From assembly GCF_008087625.1 (NCBI RefSeq), contig NZ_CP042997.1, forward strand, positions 5,518,001-5,582,000: 64,000 nt of DNA, written 5' to 3'. The translations under genes and the position numbers were made by a program. Below are positions 41,801 through 51,645 of this stretch, piece by piece. The notes beneath the pieces are model-generated. The model was not told the origin of the DNA. It saw nothing but the letters and a program-made list of their open reading frames with translations, and made no database searches. Every line of letters starts with the position of its first letter. The stretch's first letter is position 1. This stretch comes from Aquisphaera giovannonii. GTDB taxonomy: Bacteria > Planctomycetota > Planctomycetia > Isosphaerales > Isosphaeraceae.

Positions 41801-44800
41801 GGGAGGCGCCCTGGAGCGTCAGGGCGAGGCTGTAGATCGTCGCCTTGCCGCGGCCGTCGGCGCGGTCGTCGTTGGAGGCCACGCGGAGCCAGTATGCCTG
41901 GCCCGCGACGAGGCCGGACAGGCTGAGCACGCCGCCGCTCGACGCCCTGGTGGGGCTCCCCACCGCCTGGCCCGCGGAGGTGTAGAGCTTCAGGACCATG
42001 CCCGCCAGGTCCATGCCCGCGACGCTGCTCTCGACCCGGATCGCGTCGCCCGCCGCGGGCGCCGCGCCCAGGACGAACTTGAAGTAGTCGATGTCCGCCT
42101 TCACGGCCGTGCCGGCGATCGAGATCCCGTTGTGGATCGTCAGGTCCTTCAGGAGGACGCTGGCGTCGATCCGGCCCAGGTCGGAGGCGGTCGCGGCGGT
42201 GTCGTTCTTCCCCGCCTGGCGCGGGTCGTAGGTCCCCTCGAGCTGGTCCGGCAGGATGGCCCGGCTCGACTTCACGGTGATCGTGTCGTTGTCGGGCCCC
42301 CCGTCGACCCAGATCGCCTTGTAGACCCCCACGTCCACGGTGATCACGTCGTCGCCCTTGAAGGCGTCGATGAGGATGACGTCGTAGTCGGAGTTCGACG
42401 CCGGGCCGGCCAGCGAGCCGCCCCAGCCGGCCGCGGTCTGGTAGAGCCCGCCCTGCGTCGCGGCGCCCGTCGCGTACTCGCCCGGGGCGACCACGGACTG
42501 GATCTTGAACTGGTCCACGGAGGTGGCCCGGCCGTTCCAGTTGAAGTCGCTCAGCTTGTATTCCGCCCAGAGCGTGCTGGCCCCGCCGTTGGTCTGCTGG
42601 ATGCGGATGACGTGCTCCGTGCCGTTGAACTGGACGGAGATCTCGTCCTTGGCGTCGGAGGCCGGAAGGTACCAGACCTTGTCGTTCTTCCTGGCCTGCT
42701 CCTTCCACTGGTCGGGATTGGCGAGCGTGTCCTGGGCGCTCGCCTTGGCCCCGGCCTGGTCGTAGATCACGTCGTAGCCGCCGTTGCCGTACATGAAGGC
42801 GACGTTGCCGGCCCCGTAGAAGCTGTCGTCCCGCGGGCCGCCGAGCATGCGGTCCAGGCCGGTGTTCTCGAACTTGCCGTCGGCGCCGCGGACGCCGTAG
42901 GGCGAGGACGCGGCGGGGTTGGTCGACCAGGCGTAGAGGTGGTTGACCCCCTGGCCGCCGATGAGGTCGTCGTTGCCCGCGCCGCCGAAGAGGCGGTTCA
43001 CGTCGGAGGGGCTATCGCCGCCGCCGAGCTCGTCGCCCCAGAGGCGGTCGTCGCCGTCGCCGCCGTAGATCGAGTCGCTGCCGCCCTGGCCGAAGATCTG
43101 GTCGCGCCCCTTCGTCCCGGTCAGCGTGTCGTTGCCGGGCCCGCCGAAGAGGCCGGTGACGAACTGGTTGCCGCCGGCGACCGCCAGCCCGGTGACGTCG
43201 AGGCCGGACAGGTCGATGCTGTCGTTCCCCTCCAGCCCGGTCACCTGGATCTGCCGGACCTGGGGCACGCCGGCGGCGTCCTTCCACAGGGCGGAGATGA
43301 CCCGCGAGCCGTTGAAGACGGCCTCGAGCACCTTCGCGTCGCCCGCCTTGCTCCGGACCTGGATCGCGTCGTTGCCGGCGGTCCCGGCGATGAGGAGGAT
43401 GTCCGTGGCCGTGAGCCGGTCGTCCTGGGCGACGTCGGCCCGCGGGACGCCGGCGGCGTCGAGGATCATGCCGTTGCCGCCGTAGCCCTCGAAGGTGTCG
43501 CCGGAGGTCAGGTAGCTCGCGTCAGTGTCGAGCTTGAGGACGTCGGCCCCGGTGCCGCCGTAGAGTTTGTCGGCCCCGTCGCCGCCCTCCAGGAGGTCGC
43601 TGTCGCGGCCGCCGTAGAGCAGGTCGTTGCCGATCCCGCCGTAGATCTCGTCCAGGCCGTCGTTGCCGTAGAGGGTGTCGTTGCCCCCCTGGCCGTAGAT
43701 CGCGTCGAAGCCCGCGCCGCCGGAGATCAGGTCGCCGCCGTAGGCGTCCACGCCCGAGGCCGTCCCGCCGGCGCCGAGGTACGGGGCGCCCGCGTCGCCG
43801 ACGATCACGTCATTGCCGGCCCCGCCGTAGATCGTGTCGGCGCCGGCCCCGCCGACCAGGGTGTCGGCGTCGGGGGAGCCGGAGTCGGGCCCGCCGATGA
43901 TCAGGTCGTTGCCGCGGCCGCCGTCCACGACGTCGTTGCCCAGCCCGGCGAAGATGCGGTCCAGCCCGTCCCCGCCGTCGATCGAGTCGTCGTTGTTCCC
44001 GCCGTCGATCGAGTCGTCGCCGTCGCCGCCGAGGATCGTGTCGTTGCCGTCGCCGCCGAGGACCGTGTCGTTGCCCCCGTTGGCCCGCACGTAGTCCAGG
44101 CCGATGCCCGCGTCGATCCGGTCGGCCCCGGCCCCGCCGTAGATCGTGTCGTTGCCCGTGCCGCCGACGATCGTGTTGGCCGGGATGGCCGAGGGGTCGT
44201 CGGCGAGCTTCTGCCCGGCGTAGACGAGGTCGTTGCCGTCGCCGGCGTCGATCGAATTGGCGCCCCCGCCGCCGACGATGACGTCGTTCCCGCCGCCGGC
44301 GAGGATCGTGTCGTTCCCGGCCGGCCCGGCCACCGTGTCGTCGCCCCAGATGAGGTCGTTGCCCGACCCGGCGGTGATCCTGTCGTTGCCGGCGCCGCCG
44401 ACGAGCGTGGAGGAGGCCGTGGCCGAGCCGGTCAGGACGTCGTCGCCGTCGCCGCCGTCGAGCATCGTCCCGCCGGACAGGACGTCCTTGCCCGCGCCGC
44501 CGCTGAGCACCTTGCCGCCGGTCAGGGTGTCGTCGCCGTCGCCGCCGTCGAGGCTGTCGTTGCCGTCGCCGGTGAGGGAGTCGTTGTTGCCGTCGCCGGA
44601 GAGGGAGTCGTCGCCGATCCCGCCGACGAGCGTGTCGTTGCCGTCGCCGCCGAAGAGCGAGTCGTTGCCGTCGCCGCCCTCGAGTCTGTCGGCGCCGCCG
44701 CCCCCCTCGAGCACGTCGTTGCCCGTGTTGCCGAGCAGCGTGTCGTTGCCCGGCCCGCCGATGAGGACGTCGTGGTCGGTGCCGCCGTCGATGTACGCCG

Positions 44801-47800
44801 GCCCCGTCCCCGCGCTCAACTGGTCGTTGCCCGCGCCGCCGAGGAGCGTGGCCGGCCAGGCGCCGCCGGCGGTCAGGGAGTCATTGCCGTCGCCGCCACT
44901 CAGGCTGATCGTCCCGCCCGCCAGGAGCTGGACCGCGGGGTCGACGTAGACCGTGTCGTTCCCCTTCTTGCCGTCGAAGGCCAGCGTCTTCACGCCGGAG
45001 CGGGTGTAGAGCATGCCCCGCGTCTGGATCACGACCTCGCCGGCCTTGCTGCCGGGGAGGATCCGGTAGGTGTCGTCCTCGTCCGTCGTGAACAGGTTGA
45101 GCCGGCCGTTGGCGTCGGCCTGGCCGGGGTCGAAGACGATCGTCGCCGACGTGGGCCGCTTGAGGTCGAAGTCCAGGAGCTTGACCCGGGCGATGTCGTA
45201 CTGCCAGCGCTTGGACCAGAACAGGAGGTCGATCTCGGCGTACGCGTCCAGGCCGGCCTCGAGCTTGCCGGAGACGTCGAAGACGAAGATGGGGGCCAGG
45301 CTGATGCTCTCCTGGAGCTCCGAGAGCCGCACCTTGCCGTCGCCGTTCTGGTCGTGGAGGTTGAAGTCGATCGTGGCGAAGATGCCGCCCTCGACGCCGG
45401 CCGAGGCGACCCCGACGTTCAGCTCGACGCCCGCGGTGAGCTGGGCGTAGAACTGCACCTCCGGGACGTCGTTGCCGTTGGAGTCCAGGTCCTTGACGTA
45501 GAACCCCTCCATCAGGCCGCCGCCGTGCGTCAGCGGGTAGGTGTCCAGGCCGAATCCGAACTGGGCCGTCGCGCCGACCCGGCCGGTGATCTGGGCGCCG
45601 AGCGGCCCGATGATGGGGAAGAACTGCTTGTAGTAGAAGTCCACGTTGAGGGCGGGCATGACGAACTGGACGAGGTCCACGTCGCGGCCCAGCAGCAGGT
45701 TGAAGATGGTCGCCGGGTTCTCCAGGAGCGGGAAGGCCAGCCCCGCGTTGTCCGAGGAGCCGGTGAAGAACTGCTTCTGGTTGCCGCTGGCCTGGTCCGC
45801 CGGGCTCTTCGGCGGCGCGAAGACGTTGCCGATCGCGACGCCGGAGAGGCTCGGGGCGCTCGTGGAGAGGCTGAAGTCGAAGCCGCCGAGGTTGATGGCG
45901 TTGGTCGAGGCGACCGACGAGATGAGGGCGGCCAGGTCCGAGACCCGCTTGGTCGCGTAGACGTAGCGGGCGATGTCGCCCCGCCCGAAGAGGGCGGCCA
46001 GGTCGGCCAGCGAGACGTTCTGCCCGGCCAGGTCGGAGATCACCGGCAGCCTCGCCGTCAGCATGTCGATCACCGGCTTGACCGGGGCCAGCGTCTTCGC
46101 GATGTTGTCGAGCACCGGGCCGATCGTGTTCCGGAAGACCTCGCCGAGCTGCACGCTGACGTTGTCATACTTGATCGTCGGCGCGCCGGTGAGCGGGTTG
46201 GCCCCGGTCCCCGGCGCGGCGAACAGCCAGTTGACGTGCAGCCCCGTCTTCAGAGCCGGGAGCGACGGATTGGCGAAGCCGGCCTGGACGTCCAGGTTGA
46301 CGTCCACGCCGCTGTCCCGGCCCAGCGCGTCCTTGCCGAAGCCGACGCCGAAGAGGCGGGCGTAGCCGGCCCCCGCCAGGTCGGCCAGCGTGACCCGGTT
46401 GTCCGAGCCGCTCGGGTCCTTCAGATTGACGACGAACGTGGCCCCGGCCCGGATCGCCTGGCTGCTCGGCTTGCTGGCCTTCACCTGGAAGAAGCCCAGC
46501 GAGCCCAGCGCGCTGAAGGTCGTCGCCTCCGCCGAGGCGGTGACCTTCAGCTCGTCGGCCGCCGGGTCCGCGATGATGTAGAAGCCGCCGGCCTTGCTCA
46601 GGCCGAAGCCCAGCGCGAAGTCGAACGCCGCGGAGAAGTTGAGCCTCGCATTGTTGAGGTTCAGCCCCAGCCCCGGCATGCCGAGGTCGAAGTCGAGCGT
46701 CCCGGACTGGGCCGTGAGGGCCCGGCGGAGCGACAGCTTGAACTCGACGCCGCCGTCGGCGAGGAGACCGGCGGACGTCAGGGCGCTGGAGCCCCAGTTC
46801 AGCCCGGCCGGGCCGATCGCCGCGGTGATCGCCGCCTTCATCGCGTTCAGGTCGAGCTGCGCCGAGCCCCGGGCGCGGATCTGGGCGAGGACCGCGTCGC
46901 GGAACTGGTCGATGAACGACAGGCTGTCCGTGACCCGCCCGCCGATCAGCGGGATCTTGAACAGGGCGAGCTGCTGGACGAGGTTCGCCTTCAGCTTCGT
47001 CATGCCGTCGTTGAACGCGCCCGTGAGGCCGCTGAGGTCGAGGCCGAGGTCCACCGTCGGCATCCCGGAGTCGAACGGCGTCTTGATCGTCGTCGCGCCG
47101 GTGGCCAGGTTGTAGGTCAGCTCGATCGGCCCGGAGAGCTCGTTCGTGCGGGTCGGGAAGAAGACCGGCAGGTTCGCCTTGGCCACGCCCGTCAGCGCCT
47201 CGACGGACGAGGAGACGAGGGTCGAGCCGAAGTAGTAGCGCCCGGTCGTCGCCTTCGGGAACGAGATCGTGTAGCTGGCCGGCGAGCCGCCGGGGAGGCC
47301 GTCGGCGTCGAAGACCGCGGCCGCGGCGCCTCGCGTGGTCGAGTCGTGGACGAACACCCCGATGGACCCGACGGTGGCCGCGAAGTCGATGGCCGACGAC
47401 CGGACGGCCGCGGTGAGCGTCAGCTTCGTCGTGTCGTACAGGAACGGCTTCGGGGAGGCCGGCGTGGTCAGGTCGAGCCCGAAGTCCACGGTGGCCGTCG
47501 CCGTGGCGGTGACCGACAGCTTCGAGCTGCCCGCGGCGTCGACCAGCGTCCGGCCGCCGGTCAGGGACACGTTGATCGGGCGGCTGTCGGTGGCCGTCGT
47601 CGCGAAGACGAAGCTGAACTTGAGGGCCGGGGCGGTCGCCGAGTCGTCCCAGGACAGCTTGACGGTGGCGCCGGCCGTGGCGAAGGCCGCCTGCACCTTG
47701 GAGGCGAGGTCGGCCAGCGAGGTCGGCGCGGCCGCGCGGAGGTTCTGGACGAACGCGTCGAACCGGGCGCCCAGGCCCAGGATGTCCCCGAAATTGGCGT

Positions 47801-50495
47801 TGATCAGGGGGAGCTGGCTCGCCAGCGCCCGCAGCGAGCCGGGGCCCTTGAAGTACCCGCCGAGCGCCTGGAGGCCGGACTCGATGGAGGCGTAGGAGAG
47901 CCCGGCGAGCGTCTTGATCCGGGACGCCGCCGCGTTGTACGTCAGGACGGCCTTGGCGTTCGTGGACAGCGGCTGGCCGGCGGAGTTCTTGCCGTCGGCC
48001 AGGAAGAGGGACGGGTCGGTCCAGTCGACGGCGAGCGCGGCCCCGGACACGTTGGGGAGGAACCCGGAGGGCTGCACGGCCAGCGGCAGGTTGAGCTTCG
48101 CGGACCCCGCGAGGGTCGCCGTCGCGGCCGCCGAGGCGAGCGCGTCGAGGAGCTCCGGCACGGTCACGCGGCCGTCGGCCTTCGCGCCGTCCTTCACCGG
48201 CAGCGAGAGCGAGGCCGTGGCGGTCGCGGTCCCGTTCGCGATCGTCAGGCCGACCAGGCCCAGCGACGCCGTCGCCGCGATGCCCGTGGCCGTCGCCGTG
48301 AGGGTGCCGGTGAGCTTCGCCGGGGAGGACGTGGAGTCCGGGAGGACGAAGATGTGCTGGGCGATGGAGTCGCCGTGCAGCGGCCCGCCGTTGAGCACCC
48401 GGGCCGTCCCCTGCATCTCCGGATCCTGCCCCGCGAGGCCCAGCCCGATGGCCGCCAGCGACGAGCCCGACTTGCGGGCCGCGAAGATCCCCCCGCCGGT
48501 CGTCAGGTCGGTCAGGGTCAGCCGCTTGCCGGTCGCGTCCACGGCCGCCTTCAGCTTGGCGGCCGACGCCGCGGAGATCTTCGCGGCCACGTCGCCGAGC
48601 GTCGCCGCCCCGGCCAGCGAGATGGTCAGCCTGGTGCCGTCGGCGAGCTGGACCTCGATCGCCATCGCGTCGCCGGCGGGGGCGATCCCCTTGCCGCCGT
48701 TGAGCGCGGAGAGGGCGGTCGAAGCGTTGATGGTCACGCCCGTGCCCAGGGGCGTGAAGTCGATGCCCAGCGTGAAGGCCCCGGAGAGCGTGGGCACGAC
48801 CGAGACCGTCGAGGCCGACGCCCGCGCGTTGGCGAGCTCGCCGAGCGGGACGTCCAGGTCGATCTTCCGCCCGGAGAGCGTCGGCATCGTCTGCGAGAAC
48901 GAGATCGGGATCGTCAGGACGCCGGTCGTCGCGTTGTACGTCGCCCTCGACCCGGCGCCGAGCGCCGAGACGAGCGCCTGCACCGAGTCGAACTTCGCGG
49001 CGCCGGCGGCGTCCACGATCTTCGCCAGGACCTGGGTCGCGAACGCGGAGGAGAAGTCCAGCCCGGTCCCGAGGTCGAGCCCCTGGACGAACGGGGCCGA
49101 CGTGGCCATGAGGGCCGAGCCGCCGAGGTCGCCGAGCCACGACCTGATCTTCCCGAACATCTCCGCGAGGTCCGCGGTCGAGAGGCTGCCGAACTTCGTG
49201 AGCGCGGCGAAGCCCGTCGAGGTGTTGGCCGGCGCGGCGGCGGAGAAGAGGGCCGACTGGGCGAGCGTGTAGCGCGCCGACAGCGCCGCGGTCGAGGTCG
49301 CGATCGAGGCCGCGACGGGCAGGTCGATCTTGTACGAGCCGGTCGGCGCGACCGAGAGGATCTCCGCGGCCGACAGCGACTGGAGCTGCGCCAGGGAGAG
49401 GTCCGCGCCCGCCAGGCCGGCCGGCGCCGTCCCCGCGAGGTTCGCGGCGACCGTGAACTGGCCGCCGGAGACCGAGGCCGTCAGCATGCCCACCCGCGCG
49501 GCGGACGCCAGCCCGGTGCCGTTGACGGCGACGTTCACGCCCAGGCTGTTGAGCCGCAGGAAGAACGAGCCGGGCAGGGCGGCCCCGCCGGCGATCTTCA
49601 CGCCGAAGGCGAGGTCGGCCGTCACCGACGCCGTCGCCGAGAGCTTCGTGGTCGGGGCGAGCGAGAAGCCCTGGTCGGCCGCCGGGGCCCCCAGGTCGGG
49701 CACGAGGTTGGCCGTCGTCCGCGTCGCCGTGAACCGGAGGTTGACGCGGACCTCACGCTCGGTCGAGGCGGTGCTCAGCGCGTTGATCGCGATCGCGTAC
49801 CCGGCGGGGGCGAGCGTCTTCAGGTAAGCGCCCAGCCCCACGGTCGTAGGCGTGGGCGTGCTGGCCAGGTACTGCTGCACCGCCCGGCCGACGACCGTCT
49901 TGAGCGCGTCCGGCACGGTCGCCAGGTCGCCGACCGACACGGCGGCGCCGGTCGCGCCCTTCAGCGGGAGCGCCTGGCCGAGGGCGGGGAGGCGGCCGAG
50001 GTCGTCCGCCAGCGCGTTGAACGCGGTGAGGCCCTGGGACAGGGCGTTAAGCCGATCCTTGTTCATCCCCACCAGGTCGGCGGACACGTCGATCGCGGAG
50101 ACCTCCGCGACCGCCGTCGGCGAGGGGGACCCGGAGACGAGCGCGAACCGCAGGGTCGAGATGCGGCCCCTCGCGGCGTCCGGCAGGGGGATGTAGACCG
50201 TCTGCGGCGTCGTCGAGGTGCTGGACAGCGCGATCGTCCCGAGCTGGATGCCCGTCGCCTCGTCGCCGAACGTCACCCTCAGGTAGTCGGTCGACCCGGA
50301 GGCCAGCCGGCCGAGCTGGAGGACGATGCCCGCGCCGGTGCCCGGGGTCGTGAAGTTCGGGATCGAGGCGACCGGCGTGGCCGCCGCCAGGCGGTAGACG
50401 GATCCATCGGCCATCAGCAGCCGCGGCTCGAGCGGCTCGATCAACGGGGGGGCCGTGTGGCGATGGGGCGTCCGCCGCGGGCGATGGGCAGCCAT
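38832..50495 (-). CDS. Giant RTX-repeat (hemolysin-type) protein with C-terminal metallopeptidase domain, 3,887 aa
   Basis: IEPLEPRLLMADGSVYRL (residues 19-36) is the planctomycete N-terminal LEPR-LL motif. Residues 40-1,850 are beta-rich repeats of unknown type with an EF-hand-like DQNGDGKVRLSEL near 1,715. From about 1,865 to 2,520 and again 2,930 to 3,630 come dense GGxGxDxLx calcium-binding nonapeptides, dozens in all, separated by a pre-peptidase C-terminal-like domain (IDYFKFVLGAAPAAGDAIRV). Residues 3,640-3,780 have the zinc motif LAHELGHVAGLGH (HExxHxxGxxH). The protein is secreted or surface bound and probably needs calcium. Start ATG with GAGGAAGACCC upstream. Confidence 0.9.
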   Translation of the reverse strand: MAAHRPRRTPHRHTAPPLIEPLEPRLLMADGSVYRLAAATPVASIPNFTTPGTGAGIVLQLGRLASGSTDYLRVTFGDEATGIQLGTIALSSTSTTPQTVYIPLPDAARGRISTLRFALVSGSPSPTAVAEVSAIDVSADLVGMNKDRLNALSQGLTAFNALADDLGRLPALGQALPLKGATGAAVSVGDLATVPDALKTVVGRAVQQYLASTPTPTTVGLGAYLKTLAPAGYAIAINALSTASTEREVRVNLRFTATRTTANLVPDLGAPAADQGFSLAPTTKLSATASVTADLAFGVKIAGGAALPGSFFLRLNSLGVNVAVNGTGLASAARVGMLTASVSGGQFTVAANLAGTAPAGLAGADLSLAQLQSLSAAEILSVAPTGSYKIDLPVAASIATSTAALSARYTLAQSALFSAAAPANTSTGFAALTKFGSLSTADLAEMFGKIRSWLGDLGGSALMATSAPFVQGLDLGTGLDFSSAFATQVLAKIVDAAGAAKFDSVQALVSALGAGSRATYNATTGVLTIPISFSQTMPTLSGRKIDLDVPLGELANARASASTVSVVPTLSGAFTLGIDFTPLGTGVTINASTALSALNGGKGIAPAGDAMAIEVQLADGTRLTISLAGAATLGDVAAKISAASAAKLKAAVDATGKRLTLTDLTTGGGIFAARKSGSSLAAIGLGLAGQDPEMQGTARVLNGGPLHGDSIAQHIFVLPDSTSSPAKLTGTLTATATGIAATASLGLVGLTIANGTATATASLSLPVKDGAKADGRVTVPELLDALASAAATATLAGSAKLNLPLAVQPSGFLPNVSGAALAVDWTDPSLFLADGKNSAGQPLSTNAKAVLTYNAAASRIKTLAGLSYASIESGLQALGGYFKGPGSLRALASQLPLINANFGDILGLGARFDAFVQNLRAAAPTSLADLASKVQAAFATAGATVKLSWDDSATAPALKFSFVFATTATDSRPINVSLTGGRTLVDAAGSSKLSVTATATATVDFGLDLTTPASPKPFLYDTTKLTLTAAVRSSAIDFAATVGSIGVFVHDSTTRGAAAAVFDADGLPGGSPASYTISFPKATTGRYYFGSTLVSSSVEALTGVAKANLPVFFPTRTNELSGPIELTYNLATGATTIKTPFDSGMPTVDLGLDLSGLTGAFNDGMTKLKANLVQQLALFKIPLIGGRVTDSLSFIDQFRDAVLAQIRARGSAQLDLNAMKAAITAAIGPAGLNWGSSALTSAGLLADGGVEFKLSLRRALTAQSGTLDFDLGMPGLGLNLNNARLNFSAAFDFALGFGLSKAGGFYIIADPAADELKVTASAEATTFSALGSLGFFQVKASKPSSQAIRAGATFVVNLKDPSGSDNRVTLADLAGAGYARLFGVGFGKDALGRDSGVDVNLDVQAGFANPSLPALKTGLHVNWLFAAPGTGANPLTGAPTIKYDNVSVQLGEVFRNTIGPVLDNIAKTLAPVKPVIDMLTARLPVISDLAGQNVSLADLAALFGRGDIARYVYATKRVSDLAALISSVASTNAINLGGFDFSLSTSAPSLSGVAIGNVFAPPKSPADQASGNQKQFFTGSSDNAGLAFPLLENPATIFNLLLGRDVDLVQFVMPALNVDFYYKQFFPIIGPLGAQITGRVGATAQFGFGLDTYPLTHGGGLMEGFYVKDLDSNGNDVPEVQFYAQLTAGVELNVGVASAGVEGGIFATIDFNLHDQNGDGKVRLSELQESISLAPIFVFDVSGKLEAGLDAYAEIDLLFWSKRWQYDIARVKLLDFDLKRPTSATIVFDPGQADANGRLNLFTTDEDDTYRILPGSKAGEVVIQTRGMLYTRSGVKTLAFDGKKGNDTVYVDPAVQLLAGGTISLSGGDGNDSLTAGGAWPATLLGGAGNDQLSAGTGPAYIDGGTDHDVLIGGPGNDTLLGNTGNDVLEGGGGADRLEGGDGNDSLFGGDGNDTLVGGIGDDSLSGDGNNDSLTGDGNDSLDGGDGDDTLTGGKVLSGGAGKDVLSGGTMLDGGDGDDVLTGSATASSTLVGGAGNDRITAGSGNDLIWGDDTVAGPAGNDTILAGGGNDVIVGGGGANSIDAGDGNDLVYAGQKLADDPSAIPANTIVGGTGNDTIYGGAGADRIDAGIGLDYVRANGGNDTVLGGDGNDTILGGDGDDSIDGGNNDDSIDGGDGLDRIFAGLGNDVVDGGRGNDLIIGGPDSGSPDADTLVGGAGADTIYGGAGNDVIVGDAGAPYLGAGGTASGVDAYGGDLISGGAGFDAIYGQGGNDTLYGNDGLDEIYGGIGNDLLYGGRDSDLLEGGDGADKLYGGTGADVLKLDTDASYLTSGDTFEGYGGNGMILDAAGVPRADVAQDDRLTATDILLIAGTAGNDAIQVRSKAGDAKVLEAVFNGSRVISALWKDAAGVPQVRQIQVTGLEGNDSIDLSGLDVTGLAVAGGNQFVTGLFGGPGNDTLTGTKGRDQIFGQGGSDSIYGGDGDDRLWGDELGGGDSPSDVNRLFGGAGNDDLIGGQGVNHLYAWSTNPAASSPYGVRGADGKFENTGLDRMLGGPRDDSFYGAGNVAFMYGNGGYDVIYDQAGAKASAQDTLANPDQWKEQARKNDKVWYLPASDAKDEISVQFNGTEHVIRIQQTNGGASTLWAEYKLSDFNWNGRATSVDQFKIQSVVAPGEYATGAATQGGLYQTAAGWGGSLAGPASNSDYDVILIDAFKGDDVITVDVGVYKAIWVDGGPDNDTITVKSSRAILPDQLEGTYDPRQAGKNDTAATASDLGRIDASVLLKDLTIHNGISIAGTAVKADIDYFKFVLGAAPAAGDAIRVESSVAGMDLAGMVLKLYTSAGQAVGSPTRASSGGVLSLSGLVAGQAYWLRVASNDDRADGRGKATIYSLALTLQGASPYANPLSFSSERAISNSNVLIGGAGNDSITGGLGEDWIFGGSGNDTLSGGDDFMAADLLFGETGSDTFLLAPSTLPDGTDVSTFVGGDMIDGGSDYWYSSIVDTVKFVGSSDRDLVAFGYNDQGLVKYYTMTQYVWDRDAGWWAEDQYGFRIQKYSFFNVARVDGIQFDLGAGDDEFHANPEGYWMEDGASYGFAASPWAPISGVTVNGGAGDDTIVGGDGADALYGDRIDATSSGKGFDSIRGNGGNDTLDGGDYDDTLVGGLGSDVLYGRSGNDELVGDEGNAGSGDPDTLYGGDGADSLYGNGGADYLYGENQGDDIYGNYGDDVIDAGEGNDTVRGGEGSDSIRGGVGNDDLYGDNGGAEYSTDGDDTILGESGFDTLRGLGGNDSLIGGADDDTVYGGGGNDRMWGSEGDDRLEGGGGSDFMVGDLGGQEYATDGKDTMLGQDGDDTLYGFGGKDLVYGGNGSDSIDGGGGDDDLYGDTGGQEYATDGNDTIWGGAGRDTLRGLGGNDSLIGGADDDSVYGGGGNDRMWGSEGSDYLDGGANEDLIMGDNGGSYLSTDGNDTIRGGLGSDSLYGGGGNDSLIGDIGTDGDGSRDEIYGEEGNDSLYGNGGDDYLNGGSEADELYGNGGNDYLVGGPNPDGDFFLVPPDGPNSMYGNDGNDTIYGGWAGDYINGGANNDYLVGGTHNDTINGGSGNDSIWGESGDDRIYSNDNEADTIAGGPGYDIAWYDQEFDSRGNTIEQLNNALTAASAGPGSSPLRADAIPPLLAEAIGRWRAAGAGADLIRAMRGATVRVERLPEGLLAYTDGGVIVVDADAAGNGWFVDATPGEDSEFAAGPSNGPAAGRIDLLTVLAHELGHVAGLGHGEDSGDAMHWDLPAGVRRLPEAPIDASRPSDSAPGPDWAMITPPPVVPRGVARTAFRARPTVEAPLATARAAVRTIKIAAGGPPLDEDAGREIVADLVAHDLALERAGASPFKPSRRARS
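40189..40665 (-). repeat. Internal 372-bp tandem repeat in the RTX gene
   Basis: Positions 40189-40293 and 40561-40665 are identical except for one base and lie 372 bp (124 codons) apart, in frame. They encode the LRGLGGNDSLIGGADDD and YGGGGNDRMWGSEG unit twice. This indicates recent unequal exchange inside the repeat region. Confidence 0.85.
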
Positions 50496-51375
50496 GGGTC
50501 TTCCTCACTCGGTAGGTGCCGTTTCCTTGGTGTCGGATCTGCGCAAGGCCGGGCCGGCGGTCGCCGCGGGCCGCCGCGCGCACGAGGATCGTCGCGCGGT
50601 CGGCGGCGGGGCCGATCGGCCTGCATCCCCCCCCGCGGGCGGGGGGCAATCGCGTTCACATTCCTTCGTCAGCGAGGTCGAGTCGGAGTTTCATGCCTCC
50701 GCCGGCGTTCGTCGCCGGCGCCCGGCCGAGGGGCCGGGCCCGCGCGGGCCGCGTCGCCGGGTTCGATGGCGGAAATCGGGGCCGAAACGCGGCCCCGGGG
50801 ACGGGGCGCCGGGGGACCTGCGCCCCCGCGAGGATATTCGAGGCCTTCCTTTCGATGCCCGGGCTCATCCTGCCCTCGCCGCTCGTCCCTCCTCCAGGGA
50901 TCACCCCGCCGCCGCGGAAAGGTCACATGAAATTTTGCCCGCCTTGGTGATTGATTGCGTTAACATCGGCCGTTCCGCCGAGTTGCTAATCTTGGCAGAT
51001 CTCGGATCGGCTGCGAGCCGCGGGCCGCCTTGGACGCCCGTCCTCAGGCTCCGGTTGTCGTCGGCCGCCTCAAGAGCGAGGTGGAAAGGCCTTCGGCGCG
51101 GCCAGGGACGGTGAAGTCCCGAGGAAGTCCCGCTCGTTGGCGGCCCCGCGCGGGGGGGCCCGTCCCCGCACCCTCGCCCGATCGGCGGTCGTGGCCCTTG
51201 CCCTCCGGTCGGCCGCCCGGCCCGGACTTTGACGGGCGACCGGCCTGGCGAGTGACCGGGCGCCGCGGCTCGAGGCCACCTCGCATGGCGCGAGGGATCC
51301 CATGTAGACTGGGGAGGCCCGGCACCAGGATTCGGAGGACAGGCGAAATTCGGTCCCGAGGCGAGGGCGATCGAA
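50496..51375. other. Upstream region of the giant gene and of the vapBC pair
   Basis: 880 bp between two divergent genes. No credible coding region. A relatively AT-rich island (about 50925-50975, including ATGAAATTTTGC and TTGATTGCGTTAACATC) probably holds the promoter of the giant gene, though no clear consensus was seen. A smaller candidate -10 (TAGACT at 51303) lies before vapBC. Confidence 0.4.
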
Positions 51376-51645
51376 ATGAGTATCGATCCGGAGATCGTAG
51401 CCGGAGCGGCCGCGACTGATCCTTCGAAGATCCTCGACCTGACCGGACTCCCCGACTCCGTGGCCGAGGAGATCCGGAGTCTCGTCTCCACGCTGCGAGG
51501 AGAATTGTCCAGGGGGCCCTCCGCCCCGAAGGAACTTCCCATGCTCTGGGCTGAACGACTCCAGGCCTGGGTCAACTCCCATCGTCGTCGCGACATCAGC
51601 CTCGATGACGGCCGCGAGGGCCTCTACGCCGGCCGCGGCGAATGA
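51376..51645 (+). CDS. vapB: Antitoxin (VapB-like)
   Basis: An 89-aa protein that overlaps the PIN toxin gene by 4 nt. SVAEEIRSLVSTLRGELSRG is helical, and the C-terminal AERLQAWVNSHRRRDISLDD carries basic residues. The DNA-binding fold cannot be assigned by eye, so the antitoxin call rests mainly on position and coupling with the PIN gene. Confidence 0.7.
   Translation: MSIDPEIVAGAAATDPSKILDLTGLPDSVAEEIRSLVSTLRGELSRGPSAPKELPMLWAERLQAWVNSHRRRDISLDDGREGLYAGRGE

Noticed and set aside
38745-50930. A 4,061-codon open frame on the plus strand
   Set aside because: It is the antisense shadow of the RTX gene. It is Arg/Val/Ala-rich with no domain, and long open antisense frames are expected from this composition.
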